A DNA stretch of 64,000 nt from Devosia sp. MC521 (GTDB taxonomy: Bacteria > Pseudomonadota > Alphaproteobacteria > Rhizobiales > Devosiaceae): positions 2,882,001 through 2,946,000 of the forward strand of contig NZ_CP059902.1 in the NCBI RefSeq assembly GCF_014127105.1, read 5' to 3'. Position 1 is the stretch's first letter. The number at the start of each line of letters is the position of its first letter. The position numbers and the translations under genes are program-made. The notes below the pieces were generated by a model. The model worked only from the letters and a program-made list of their open reading frames with translations, did not search any database and had not been told where the DNA came from. This document shows positions 26,510-34,601 of this stretch, piece by piece.

Positions 26510-26568
26510 ATTAGCCTTTCGTCTAATAACCACAGGTCTAATCGAAAGCAGAAGTCCAAAAGTCTAAT
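26510..26568. repeat. GTCTAAT repeats in the reductase-fba control region
   Basis: GTCTAAT occurs at 26521-26527, 26536-26542 and 26562-26568, with ATTAG at 26510-26514 facing the first as an inverted copy. CTTTCG (26516-26521) and CGAAAG (26543-26548) also form a dyad around the first two. This suggests binding sites for a regulator of the divergent genes. Confidence 0.45.
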
Positions 26569-26600
26569 GTCGCCTCAAGTTCCCAACTGAGGTGCACACG

Positions 26601-27629
26601 ATGACGAAGTCCCTTAACGCGATTGCGCAGAAACTTATGACGCCCGGACAGGGCATTCTTGCTGCCGACGAGAGCGAAGGCACTATCGGCAAGCGTTTTT
26701 CAAAGATTAACCTGCCGAATACTCTCGAAATGCGCCGCGACTACCGCGAAATGCTCTTTGGCGCTTCCGATGCCATGCGCAACTATATTTCCGGTGTCAT
26801 CCTCACCGAAGAAACTCTCAAGCAAGAAGCGGCAGACGGCACACCGTTCCGCGCCATTCTCGCTGATGGCGACGTTATCCCGGGCATCAAGGTCGACCGC
26901 GGCGCATTCCCAATGCCCGGTGAGTCTGGCGAAAAGATCACAGAAGGTCTGGATGGCCTGCGTCAGCGCCTTGAAGAATACGCCAAGCTCGGCGCCGGTT
27001 TCGCCAAGTGGCGCGCTGTGATCACCATCAATGACATCGCCCCAACCCGCAACAACATCCGCGCTAACGCCCACGCGCTGGCCCGCTATGCCGTGCTCTG
27101 CCAAGAAGCTGGCATCGTGCCAATCGTTGAACCAGAAGTGGTTGGCGATGGCGAACCGGGCAACCACTCGCTGGAGCGCTGCGCTCAGGTCACTGGCGAC
27201 GTACTCGAAAACGTCTTCAAGGAACTCCGCCTTGCCGGCGTTGATCTCGCAGGCATGCTGCTCAAGCCAAACATGATCCTGCCGGGCATCAACTCCCGTG
27301 ACCGCCCAAGCGTGGAAGAAGTTGCAAAGCGCACTGTTGAAGTGCTGCGCGACCACGTTCCTGCGGCTGTTCCCGGCATTGCCTTCCTTTCCGGCGGCCA
27401 GACCGACGAAGAAGCAACAGCCCACCTCTCTGCCATGAACCAGATCAGTGGCAAGCCTTGGCCAATGACCTTCTCCTACGGCCGTGCTTTGCAGAACGTT
27501 GCACTGCGCACTTGGTCAGGCCGTCGTGAGAACTTCATGGCAGCGCGTACCGCTTTTGCACACCGCGCCCACATGAACTCGCTCGCTGCACTGGGTCAGT
27601 GGAATAACGCTGTAGATCGCGCAGCTTAA
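26601..27629 (+). CDS. Class I fructose-bisphosphate aldolase
   Basis: This is a 342-residue class I (Schiff-base) aldolase, which cleaves or forms fructose 1,6-bisphosphate. The start QGILAADESEGTIGKRF is a family signature. The Schiff-base lysine is Lys222 in MLLKPNM, with Lys136 in FAKWRAV. LSGGQTDEEATAHLSAMN forms the phosphate site. The ATG at 26601 has TGAGGTG 8-14 bases upstream; a GTG at 26592 is less likely. Class I enzymes in bacteria are less common than class II; none of the latter is in this window. Confidence 0.95.
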   Translation: MTKSLNAIAQKLMTPGQGILAADESEGTIGKRFSKINLPNTLEMRRDYREMLFGASDAMRNYISGVILTEETLKQEAADGTPFRAILADGDVIPGIKVDRGAFPMPGESGEKITEGLDGLRQRLEEYAKLGAGFAKWRAVITINDIAPTRNNIRANAHALARYAVLCQEAGIVPIVEPEVVGDGEPGNHSLERCAQVTGDVLENVFKELRLAGVDLAGMLLKPNMILPGINSRDRPSVEEVAKRTVEVLRDHVPAAVPGIAFLSGGQTDEEATAHLSAMNQISGKPWPMTFSYGRALQNVALRTWSGRRENFMAARTAFAHRAHMNSLAALGQWNNAVDRAA

Positions 27630-27650
27630 CGCTCCGCATCACTGTGGATT

Positions 27651-27690
27651 TGGGCGCGCGTCGACTGGATCGATCCGCGCCTTATTTATT
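27651..27690 (+). terminator. Probable terminator after fba
   Basis: GGCGCG (27653-27658) pairs with CGCGCC (27676-27681), with an inner TCGA/TCGA helix. The tail is TTATTTATT rather than a pure T run. Confidence 0.5.
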
Positions 27691-27791
27691 GCACCATTGC
27701 GCCAACCCGTTCTCATCCCCTATGTGAGACATGCCGCGCATTGCTAAAATCGCAATGAAGGCAACAATGCTTTGCAGTATCGGAAATGCCC

Positions 27792-28397
27792 ATGGCGCCG
27801 CAGCTCTATCTCATCACCCCGGCCAATCCGGATGTCGCCCAGTTTCCGCGCCAGCTGATGGCTGTGCTGACCGGCCCCGAAATTGCAGCCATTTTGGTGC
27901 AGCGCGGCACCCTTTCTGACGCTGATTATGCCAAGTTCGTTGCCAGCCTCGTTCAGGTCGGACAAGCAGCAGGCGCAGCTGTTCTGGTCGAAAACGACGC
28001 TAAGCTCGCTAAAAAGCTCGACGCCGATGGCGTGCATATTTCGACCGGGGACGTTGAAGACATTGAGGAAGCAATCAAGCTCCTCAAGCCTCAGGGCATT
28101 GTTGGCGCCGGACACATCCGCTCGCGCCACGACGCCATGAGCTTTGGCGAAATGGACGTCGACTATGTCTTCTTTGGCCCGATTGGCGACAAAGCCGACC
28201 CACAAGCCGCTGAACTCAGCGCTTGGTGGGCAGAAGCTTTTGAGGTTCCCGCTGTTTTTTCGAACCCGAGTGCAGAGGCGGGCGATGCTGCCGCAACTTT
28301 GGCGGAATTTATTGCAGTGTCTGATAGCGTTTGGTCCGCTGCTGATCCTGCAGCGGCTTTGGCTGCTATTGATCGTGCCCTTCGGGAGACAGAATGA
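27792..28397 (+). CDS. Thiamine phosphate synthase-like protein with degenerate active site
   Basis: This is a 201-residue TIM-barrel protein resembling ThiE. QLYLITPANP near the start, LVENDAKLAKKLDADGVHIS in the middle and VDYVFFGPIGDK later are the ThiE strands. However, the usual substrate-binding Gln/Arg/Lys near the first strands and the late phosphate loop with GGI are not present (here VPAVFSNPSAEAG). Thiamine synthesis is therefore doubtful. No other thiamine gene is nearby. An ATG at 27786 is also possible. The stop overlaps the next start as ATGA, so it is coupled to the Sel1-repeat gene. Confidence 0.78.
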   Translation: MAPQLYLITPANPDVAQFPRQLMAVLTGPEIAAILVQRGTLSDADYAKFVASLVQVGQAAGAAVLVENDAKLAKKLDADGVHISTGDVEDIEEAIKLLKPQGIVGAGHIRSRHDAMSFGEMDVDYVFFGPIGDKADPQAAELSAWWAEAFEVPAVFSNPSAEAGDAAATLAEFIAVSDSVWSAADPAAALAAIDRALRETE

Positions 28398-29563
28398 TCC
28401 GCACATCGCGCCTTTTCGCCTTAGCGCTGCTCGCCCTGCCCCTCCCCGCTTTCGCGCAGGATGCAGAACCGGCTGAGCCAGCGCAGGCCCCTGTTGCTGA
28501 AGAGGCCGCACCACCGGCCTCTCCCATGCCCGGCGCGATTGAGATCAATAACTCCATCTTCGGCTCCACGCGCGAACCCGACTATGCCTATGGCGCGTTC
28601 CAGCGCGGCTATTATCTAACCGCTCTCGAACTTGCCCTACCACGCGCTGAAAAGGGCGATGGCGCAGCGCAAACGCTCATTGCTGAAATTTACTCCAAAG
28701 GCCTAGGCGTAGCACAGAATGCTGAGCGCGCTCGCGGCTGGTATGAACTCGCGTCCCGCTCGGGCGACCGCCTCGCGACGTTTGAGCTCGGCATGCTGTA
28801 CCAACAGGGAATCGGTGTTGAGAAAGATCGCGCCAAGGCCGCCGAACTGTTCAAAATGGCTGCGGACGCTGGTTATGCTCCCGCCAAATATAATATGGCG
28901 CTCTTGCATGTTGAGGGCATTTACGCCGAACCCAACATGAGCAAAGCGGCTGGTCTTATGAAAGAGGCCGCCGACGCTGAACTGCCCGAAGCCTTTTATG
29001 ATTATGGCACCATGCTCATCGAAGGCGTTGGCGTTCTGCCCAATGCAGTTGAGGGCGCAGAGTTCATCAAGCGCGCAGCAGAAGAGAATCTCGTTTCGGC
29101 CCAGATCGACTACGCGACCCTGCTCTATCTCGGTCAGGGCGTTGATCGCGATCTTGAAGAAGCAGCGCGCTGGTACGGACGCGCCGCCGATAGCGGCAGC
29201 GCTGTAGCACAGAACCGCTACGCCAAGCTCCTTGCCGTTGGTGAAGGAATATCACTCGATCTTGAAGAGGCGGCGATGTGGCGCTCTTTGGCGCGCCGCC
29301 AGGGCTTTACGGACCCTTCATTGGACCGCCTGCTTGTGTCGATCCGCCCAGAGGCTTTGGCACGGGCTGAGGAGCGCGCACGCTTCTGGCCATTGCCCGC
29401 GCCGAGTTCAACCGCCAGCGCCACTGTTGAGGCTATCGAGCCCATTGGTGAAGTTTTACCCACCACTCTTGATCCCGAAAATGCACCAAGCCTCGTGGTC
29501 GATCCGACGGTCGAGGATGAACAAGCTGCGCCGGGACAAGATGATGCGGGCCAAGACCCTTGA
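28394..29563 (+). CDS. Exported Sel1-repeat (TPR-like) protein
   Basis: This is a 389-residue protein with a signal peptide (about 1-21, LFALALLALPLPAFAQD). Residues about 75-300 hold six Sel1-type repeats, each of about 36 residues, of the form AAQTLIAEIYSKGLGVAQNA and ATFELGMLYQQGIGVEKDRA. The Pro/Ala/Glu-rich tail (about 330-389) is low-complexity. Sel1 proteins in bacteria act as periplasmic adaptors in envelope functions. It is translationally coupled to the ThiE-like gene and is followed after 131 bases by the inositol monophosphatase gene. The partner proteins are unknown. Confidence 0.85.
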   Translation: MIRTSRLFALALLALPLPAFAQDAEPAEPAQAPVAEEAAPPASPMPGAIEINNSIFGSTREPDYAYGAFQRGYYLTALELALPRAEKGDGAAQTLIAEIYSKGLGVAQNAERARGWYELASRSGDRLATFELGMLYQQGIGVEKDRAKAAELFKMAADAGYAPAKYNMALLHVEGIYAEPNMSKAAGLMKEAADAELPEAFYDYGTMLIEGVGVLPNAVEGAEFIKRAAEENLVSAQIDYATLLYLGQGVDRDLEEAARWYGRAADSGSAVAQNRYAKLLAVGEGISLDLEEAAMWRSLARRQGFTDPSLDRLLVSIRPEALARAEERARFWPLPAPSSTASATVEAIEPIGEVLPTTLDPENAPSLVVDPTVEDEQAAPGQDDAGQDP

Positions 29564-29694
29564 ACCGCGCCCCGTTCTGAGGCAATAAGCCCGCCACACA
29601 TTTATTTTGCGGCGGAGCTTTTCTCCTTCTGCACTGGTTCCATCCACACGGGCCCGATGCATATAATCCGCATGAGCTAGCGAGCAAATCCGAT

Positions 29695-30489
29695 ATGGCG
29701 CGTTCCGCCCTTCTAAACGTTATGGTCAGCGCGGCCATTAAAGCCGGTAAATCCCTCACCCGCGACTTCAACGAAGTCGAAAATCTGCAGGTATCCCGCA
29801 AGGGCCCAGCGGACTTCGTTTCCAAGGCCGACCTTCGCGCCGAACAGATCATCTATGATGAACTGCGCAAAGCCCGCCCATCCTATGCCTTCCTGATGGA
29901 AGAAGGTGGCGAAGTTGCAGGTACCGACGGCCAGCACACTTGGATCGTTGACCCGCTCGATGGCACAACCAACTTCCTACACGGCATCCCACTGTTCGCA
30001 GTCGCAATCGCGCTGCAGCGCGGCGACGATATTGTCGCCTCGGTGATCTACAACCCAGTGCTCGACGAACTCTACACCGCCGAAAAGGGTGGTGGCGCAT
30101 GGCTTGCTGATAAGAAGCGCCTGCGCGTTGGCGCGCGTCGCCACCTTGCTGACGCTGTCGTCTCGACTGGCATCAAGACTCAGGGCACCTCTAACGACGT
30201 TCTCCAGATCAAGCAGGTCGCATCGATCAATGCTGCCGTTGCTGGCATTCGCCGCTCCGGCTCGATCTGCGTTGACATGGCTTGGCTCGCAGCAGGTCGT
30301 TTCGACGCCCTCTGGGAAGCTGGCCTTAAGCCATGGGACGTGGCTCCGGGTCTCCTGCTCGTCAAGGAAGCCGGTGGCGTTGTTTCGGACTACGCCGGTC
30401 AGCCTGGTTCGGTTGCCAACGGTCAGCTCGTGGCTGGCAACGAAACCCTGCAGCCACTGCTGCTCAAGGCTCTGCGCCCAATCCACTAA
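29695..30489 (+). CDS. Inositol-1-monophosphatase family protein (SuhB-like)
   Basis: This is a 264-residue inositol monophosphatase. The metal site is formed by Glu69/Glu70 (LMEEGGE) and VDPLDGTTNFLHGIP (about 85-99), and the second motif GSICVDMAWLAAGRFDALWE with PWDVAPGLLLVKEAGG lies near the C terminus. SuhB in E. coli also binds RNA polymerase during rRNA transcription. Substrates range over inositol and sugar phosphates. It ends the carbon gene stretch at an intrinsic terminator. Confidence 0.93.
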   Translation: MARSALLNVMVSAAIKAGKSLTRDFNEVENLQVSRKGPADFVSKADLRAEQIIYDELRKARPSYAFLMEEGGEVAGTDGQHTWIVDPLDGTTNFLHGIPLFAVAIALQRGDDIVASVIYNPVLDELYTAEKGGGAWLADKKRLRVGARRHLADAVVSTGIKTQGTSNDVLQIKQVASINAAVAGIRRSGSICVDMAWLAAGRFDALWEAGLKPWDVAPGLLLVKEAGGVVSDYAGQPGSVANGQLVAGNETLQPLLLKALRPIH

Positions 30490-30510
30490 GTTTAGCCAAA
30501 CTGATTTTCT

Positions 30511-30550
30511 GCCCTCGCCCAGCGTTCTAGCGCTCGGCGGGGGCTTTTGT
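30511..30550 (+). terminator. Intrinsic terminator after the inositol monophosphatase gene
   Basis: GCCCTCGCC (30511-30519) pairs, with one G-T pair and one mismatch, with GGCGGGGGC (30536-30544). AGCG/CGCT closes the loop. TTTTGTTT follows. Confidence 0.75.
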
Positions 30551-30667
30551 TTGTGCGGGTCACGAAATCTGGTTTGTGGATTGAGAAATCCTTAACCTTA
30601 CGAGTTGTCACGCATCGCTAGCCCCTCTAGTCTTTGCCATGCCTGATTTGCGGCGTAAGGGGCGTGA

Positions 30668-31660
30668 ATGTCGATGAGCCAAGGATATGATCCCTATCAC
30701 CTAGCAAGCCCGGGTGTGTATCTGGTCAAGATCGTGATCTTCCTGATCCTAGTGGGCTTGGTTGCCGCCATTCTGGCCGGGCAAATCATCAGCTTCTTCT
30801 GGGCAAACCCGTTCATCAACTCGATGATCTTTTTTGCTCTCGCAATCGGCATTTTCCTAAGCTTCCGTCAGGTCATCCGCCTCTTCCCAGAAGTGAAGTG
30901 GGTGAACTCGCTTCAAGACGGCACACAGGCCAATGTGCGTACGCCAGTACTGCTCGCTCCTGTGGCAGGGTTGCTGCGCGAACGCATTGGCGACGCGGTT
31001 ATCACGCCGTCGTCCATGCGCTCCATCTTGGATTCGGTGGGAAATCGCCTCGATGAGGCCAAAGACACCTCACGCTATTTGACGGGTCTTCTGGTCTTTC
31101 TGGGGCTGATGGGCACGTTTTACGGCCTCTTAGAAACCGTCAGCTCCGTTGCTGGCGTTATCAATGCTCTCGATGTGACCTCCGCAGACAGCGCCTCGCT
31201 CTTTTCCAACCTCAAGGAGGGCCTCGCCGCTCCTCTCGGCGGCATGGGCACGGCGTTCTCGTCCTCGCTCTTTGGCCTTGCAGGATCGCTGATCCTCGGC
31301 TTTCTCGATCTTCAAACCAGTCAGGCTCAGAACGCCTTCTACACCGACCTGGAAGACTGGATGACCTCCATGACCGAGTTGGATCACCCTGTTTCGGCCA
31401 TGCAGGCCAATGCGGGCGGCCCGGACATGCAGGCCATGTTCGATAAGCTTGGCGCCAATATGCAGAACGCCAATTCCTCGCAAAACGCCATTCGCGCCAT
31501 GGCCGAACTGGCGCGCGGTATTGATGGCCTCGTCAAGCACATCCGCACCGAGCAAGACGATTTGCGCGCCCATATCCTGGAGCAAGGCGAAACCAACAAG
31601 AAGCTGCGCGATTTGTTGGAAGCCATGACCAAAGAGCTCGACAACGAGCGGCGGAACTAA
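30668..31660 (+). CDS. MotA/TolQ/ExbB-family proton channel protein of an uncharacterised motor pair
   Basis: This is a 330-residue inner-membrane protein with four predicted helices (about 17-41, 46-68, 138-165 and 197-222) and a helical C-terminal tail. The segment YLTGLLVFLGLMGTFYGLLE and the later GMGTAFSSSLFGLAGSLILG match the MotA/TolQ/ExbB core. AAGGGG lies upstream of the ATG. It is followed after 3 bases by a MotB/OmpA-type protein, the pattern of a proton-driven rotary or force-generating unit. It is neither TolQ (present at 10309) nor flagellar MotA (no flagellar genes here). The pal-cpoB-tilS genes are next, so cell-envelope work is likely. Confidence 0.85.
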   Translation: MSMSQGYDPYHLASPGVYLVKIVIFLILVGLVAAILAGQIISFFWANPFINSMIFFALAIGIFLSFRQVIRLFPEVKWVNSLQDGTQANVRTPVLLAPVAGLLRERIGDAVITPSSMRSILDSVGNRLDEAKDTSRYLTGLLVFLGLMGTFYGLLETVSSVAGVINALDVTSADSASLFSNLKEGLAAPLGGMGTAFSSSLFGLAGSLILGFLDLQTSQAQNAFYTDLEDWMTSMTELDHPVSAMQANAGGPDMQAMFDKLGANMQNANSSQNAIRAMAELARGIDGLVKHIRTEQDDLRAHILEQGETNKKLRDLLEAMTKELDNERRN

Positions 31661-31663
31661 GCC

Positions 31664-32689
31664 ATGCCGGGAGCCCGCTCGCGTCGCAGGCAAGAGGCCA
31701 ATTACTGGCCGGGGTTCGTAGACGCCCTATCGAGCCTTCTGCTCGTCATCATTTTTATGCTGTCGCTGTTCATGCTGACCCAGTTCTTTCTGGGTCAGGA
31801 GATTCAGGGGCGCGATACGGCACTCGCTCGGCTCAACTCCCAGATTGCCGAACTGACCGAGCTCTTGCAGCTGGAGCGTGCCAATTCCGATGATTTGCTT
31901 GGCCAAATCTCCGTCATCACCGCAACGCTCGCTTCCGCCGAGAACGAAAACCAATCGCTGAACTCGCGCCTCGCCGGAATCGGCGCGGGTCTCGGCGACA
32001 AGGACGACGCCATCGCAGGGCTGCAATCGGAGCTACTGGCGGCCGAACAACTCTCCGACGAGGCCAATGCGCAGGTCGCCCTGCTCAACCAGCAGTTGGC
32101 CGCTTTGCGCACTCAGATCGCCGCGCTCGAAAACGCGCTCAACGCCTCTGAGGCTCGCGATACAGAATCGCGCACGCAGATTGCCGATCTTGGCCGTCGC
32201 CTGAACCTTGCACTAGCCCAACGCGTGCAGGATCTGTCGCGCTACCGCTCTGATTTCTTTGGTCGCTTGCGCCAGATTCTTGAAGGTCGCGCCGACGTCC
32301 GCGTTGTTGGAGACCGGTTCGTCTTCCAATCCGAAGTTCTGTTTGACGCGGGTCAGGCCACTCTGGGCGAAGACGGACTGCCCGATCTTGATGCTCTGGC
32401 CGACGCCATCCTGCAGCTTGAAGACGAAATTCCACCCGATATTAATTGGGTCCTGCGCATCGACGGCCACACCGACAAGCGCCCGATTTCCAACGCACGC
32501 TTCCCCTCGAACTGGGAATTGTCGGCCGCTCGCGCAATTTCCGTCGCCCAATATCTGGTTTCACGCGGGGTTTCGCCAAATCGCTTGGTCGCCGCTGGCT
32601 TTGGTGAATTCACCCCACTCGATGAGGGTGAGACCGATGACGCCTACCGGCGCAACCGCCGTATTGAGTTCAAGCTAACGGAGGGGTGA
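31664..32689 (+). CDS. MotB-like protein with OmpA peptidoglycan-binding domain
   Basis: This is a 341-residue partner of the preceding channel protein. A short basic cytoplasmic start is followed by one membrane helix at about 19-42, beginning with FVDALSSLLLVIIFML; Asp20 sits where MotB has its proton-carrying Asp. A long coiled coil (about 50-185) and an OmpA-like domain (about 215-340) follow, with the peptidoglycan-binding INWVLRIDGHTDKRPI and NRRIEF. It would anchor the channel to the cell wall. The stator-like pair lacks ZorC/D/E neighbours that would mark it as a Zorya defence system. Confidence 0.85.
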   Translation: MPGARSRRRQEANYWPGFVDALSSLLLVIIFMLSLFMLTQFFLGQEIQGRDTALARLNSQIAELTELLQLERANSDDLLGQISVITATLASAENENQSLNSRLAGIGAGLGDKDDAIAGLQSELLAAEQLSDEANAQVALLNQQLAALRTQIAALENALNASEARDTESRTQIADLGRRLNLALAQRVQDLSRYRSDFFGRLRQILEGRADVRVVGDRFVFQSEVLFDAGQATLGEDGLPDLDALADAILQLEDEIPPDINWVLRIDGHTDKRPISNARFPSNWELSAARAISVAQYLVSRGVSPNRLVAAGFGEFTPLDEGETDDAYRRNRRIEFKLTEG

Positions 32690-32913
32690 GAGTTTCTCTC
32701 TCCCCTTCAAATCATGGGCGAGAGCTAAACGGCTTAACCTTAACAGCTTTTCATGGCGGTGCTGTCTGAGATCGACCGCGCCACAAAAAAGCCCGGATTC
32801 CCGCCACATCCCAGCCTCAATAGGACAAGATTAACCATAGCAGCAAACTCGCTTTTAAGAATAAGAGCGGTAAATGCCCTGCTTAAGTTTAAAGCCTTCT
32901 TGAGGAGCCGCTC

Positions 32914-33414
32914 GTGGCCATCTCTGCACCCATCTCTAATGTAATGCGCGCTGCTGCCATGATGCTTTTCGTCGTGGTGTTGGCAGCGTGCTCGCGCTCT
33001 GCAACTGACAATGTTGGCCTGACCGGTGTTGGTAATACAGGTCCGGGCGGCGGCGCCCCTGGCAGCCAGCAGGAATTCATCGTCACCGTTGGCGACCGTA
33101 TTTTCTTCACCACCGACTCGAGCTCTCTGACTCCAGAAGCCATGGCGACCCTCGACAAGCAGGCCCAGTGGCTCAACCAGTATCCGAACTACCGCGTCAT
33201 GATCGAAGGCCATGCCGACGAACGCGGCACCCGTGAATACAACATTGCACTTGGTGCACGTCGCTCCAACATCGTGGTCAACTACCTCGTCTCCAAGGGC
33301 GTTGGCGCGCAGCGCATCACCAGCCAGTCCTTCGGCAAGGAACGCCCAGTTGCAATTTGTAACGACATCTCCTGCTGGTCGCAGAACCGCCGCGCGGTAA
33401 CCGTCGTCCAGTAA
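32914..33414 (+). CDS. pal: Peptidoglycan-associated lipoprotein Pal
   Basis: Pal anchors the outer membrane to peptidoglycan in the Tol-Pal system. The 166-residue protein starts with GTG at 32914, preceded by GAGGAG. The lipobox LAAC puts the lipidated Cys at residue 26, and residues 27-55 are Gly-rich linker. The OmpA-like domain (about 60-166) has EGHADERGTREYNIALGARR, the peptidoglycan-binding loop. It is separated from tolB by about 24 kb and lies on the opposite strand; cpoB and tilS follow as usual. Confidence 0.96.
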   Translation: MAISAPISNVMRAAAMMLFVVVLAACSRSATDNVGLTGVGNTGPGGGAPGSQQEFIVTVGDRIFFTTDSSSLTPEAMATLDKQAQWLNQYPNYRVMIEGHADERGTREYNIALGARRSNIVVNYLVSKGVGAQRITSQSFGKERPVAICNDISCWSQNRRAVTVVQ

Positions 33415-33470
33415 GCTAAAGGCCTCTCCTCTCGAGGAGAATGCCACTGACCCAGTGAAAACTGGAGGTA

Positions 33471-33514
33471 AAAGCGCCCAAAACCAGAAATGGTTTGGGC
33501 GCTTTCTTTTTTTT
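33471..33514 (+). terminator. Strong intrinsic terminator after pal
   Basis: AAAGCGCCCAAAACCA (33471-33486) pairs with TGGTTTGGGCGCTTT (33491-33505) around GAAA, with one bulge, followed by CTTTTTTTT-like sequence. It separates pal from cpoB. Confidence 0.88.
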
Positions 33515-33593
33515 GGCACGATTGGGGTTTATCGACACATATTGATACCCATTTAATCCGCATCGGCGGCGACACTCGGAGGCTAGGGTAACC

Positions 33594-34601
33594 TTGTTCA
33601 AAACTAAGAAATTCGGAAGGGCGGCGCTTTGCGCACTGGGGCTAAGCCTCGGCGCACAAGCCGCACAAGCGCAGACCTCTCTGCCCGCTGCCGAACTCGG
33701 CGGCCTCTCCTACAACAATAATGGCGGCCGCATTCTGGTAGCGCAATCGAACGACGCACAGTCGATGGTTCGCATTCAGCAGCTCGAAGAACAGATCCGC
33801 ACCCTGAACGGCCAGATTGAAGGCCTCACCTTCCAGCTGACCCAGCTGCAAGAAATGCTGAACCGCTTCCAGGAAGACGCAGAGTTCCGTTTCCAGCAAT
33901 TAGAAGGCGGTGACTCGGGAAACTCTGAAGCGGCAACCCGCTCGGGCAGCGTGATGCAGCCCCAGGCGTTGCCGCAGGCCCCAGCCACTAACGAAGAAGC
34001 AGCCCCGCTGACCGACATTCCCGAGCAAGGCGTTAAGCCTCTCCCGGGCGAGCAGGAATTTGACCCGACTTTTGGCGACGAGGGTGCTGTTGACGAACTC
34101 GGCAATTCTGCCGATCCGCTCGTTGGTACCGGCCAGAATGGCGGGATCAACTTGGCGACCGGTCAACCCCTTGATCTTAGCTACAATCCTACGCCCAAAA
34201 CCGGCAATGCTGACGCCGATGCGCAGTTTGCGGCAGCCCGTCAGGCTCTTGAAACTGGCGATTACGAGTTCGCCGAAGACCAGTTCAAACAGTTCCTAGA
34301 ACTATACCCAGACAACCCAAATCTCCCCGATGCGTCGAGCGGATTGGGTAAAGCCATGATCGCGCGCGGCGGCTATACCGAAGCTGCCGATGTGCTGGTC
34401 ACCGCCTATGAAAAGCACCAGAGCAGCCCAGTTGCTCCGGAATTGCTGATGAACCTCGGCGTGGCATTGGCTGGTGTCGGTGAACGCGAAACCGCGTGCC
34501 GGACATTCGGCGAGGTCCGCTCACGCTATCCCAATACCGGTCAAACGTTCCAGACGAGCCTGTTGCAGGCCAATTCGCAGGCGCAATGTCCGCCAGTCTG
34601 A
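33594..34601 (+). CDS. cpoB: Tol-Pal coordinator protein CpoB (YbgF)
   Basis: CpoB links Tol-Pal to cell-wall synthesis during division. The 335-residue protein has a signal peptide (about 1-26, AAQAQT), an N-terminal trimerising coiled coil (about 58-105, RIQQLEEQIRTLNGQIEGL), a flexible Pro/Glu/Asp-rich middle (about 110-200) and C-terminal TPR repeats (about 205-330). The start is TTG at 33594, with GGAGG 11 bases upstream. The last 16 bases overlap the start of tilS. Confidence 0.92.
   Translation: MFKTKKFGRAALCALGLSLGAQAAQAQTSLPAAELGGLSYNNNGGRILVAQSNDAQSMVRIQQLEEQIRTLNGQIEGLTFQLTQLQEMLNRFQEDAEFRFQQLEGGDSGNSEAATRSGSVMQPQALPQAPATNEEAAPLTDIPEQGVKPLPGEQEFDPTFGDEGAVDELGNSADPLVGTGQNGGINLATGQPLDLSYNPTPKTGNADADAQFAAARQALETGDYEFAEDQFKQFLELYPDNPNLPDASSGLGKAMIARGGYTEAADVLVTAYEKHQSSPVAPELLMNLGVALAGVGERETACRTFGEVRSRYPNTGQTFQTSLLQANSQAQCPPV

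Noticed and set aside
30668-32689. Zorya anti-phage defence system (ZorA/ZorB are MotA/MotB-like)
   Set aside because: No ZorC, ZorD or ZorE homologues are nearby, the neighbours are envelope genes, and the pair looks like a conserved chromosomal unit.
32690-32913. Terminator after the MotB-like gene (GAGAG TTT CTCTC)
   Set aside because: The stem is only five bases and no T run follows; not enough for a terminator call.
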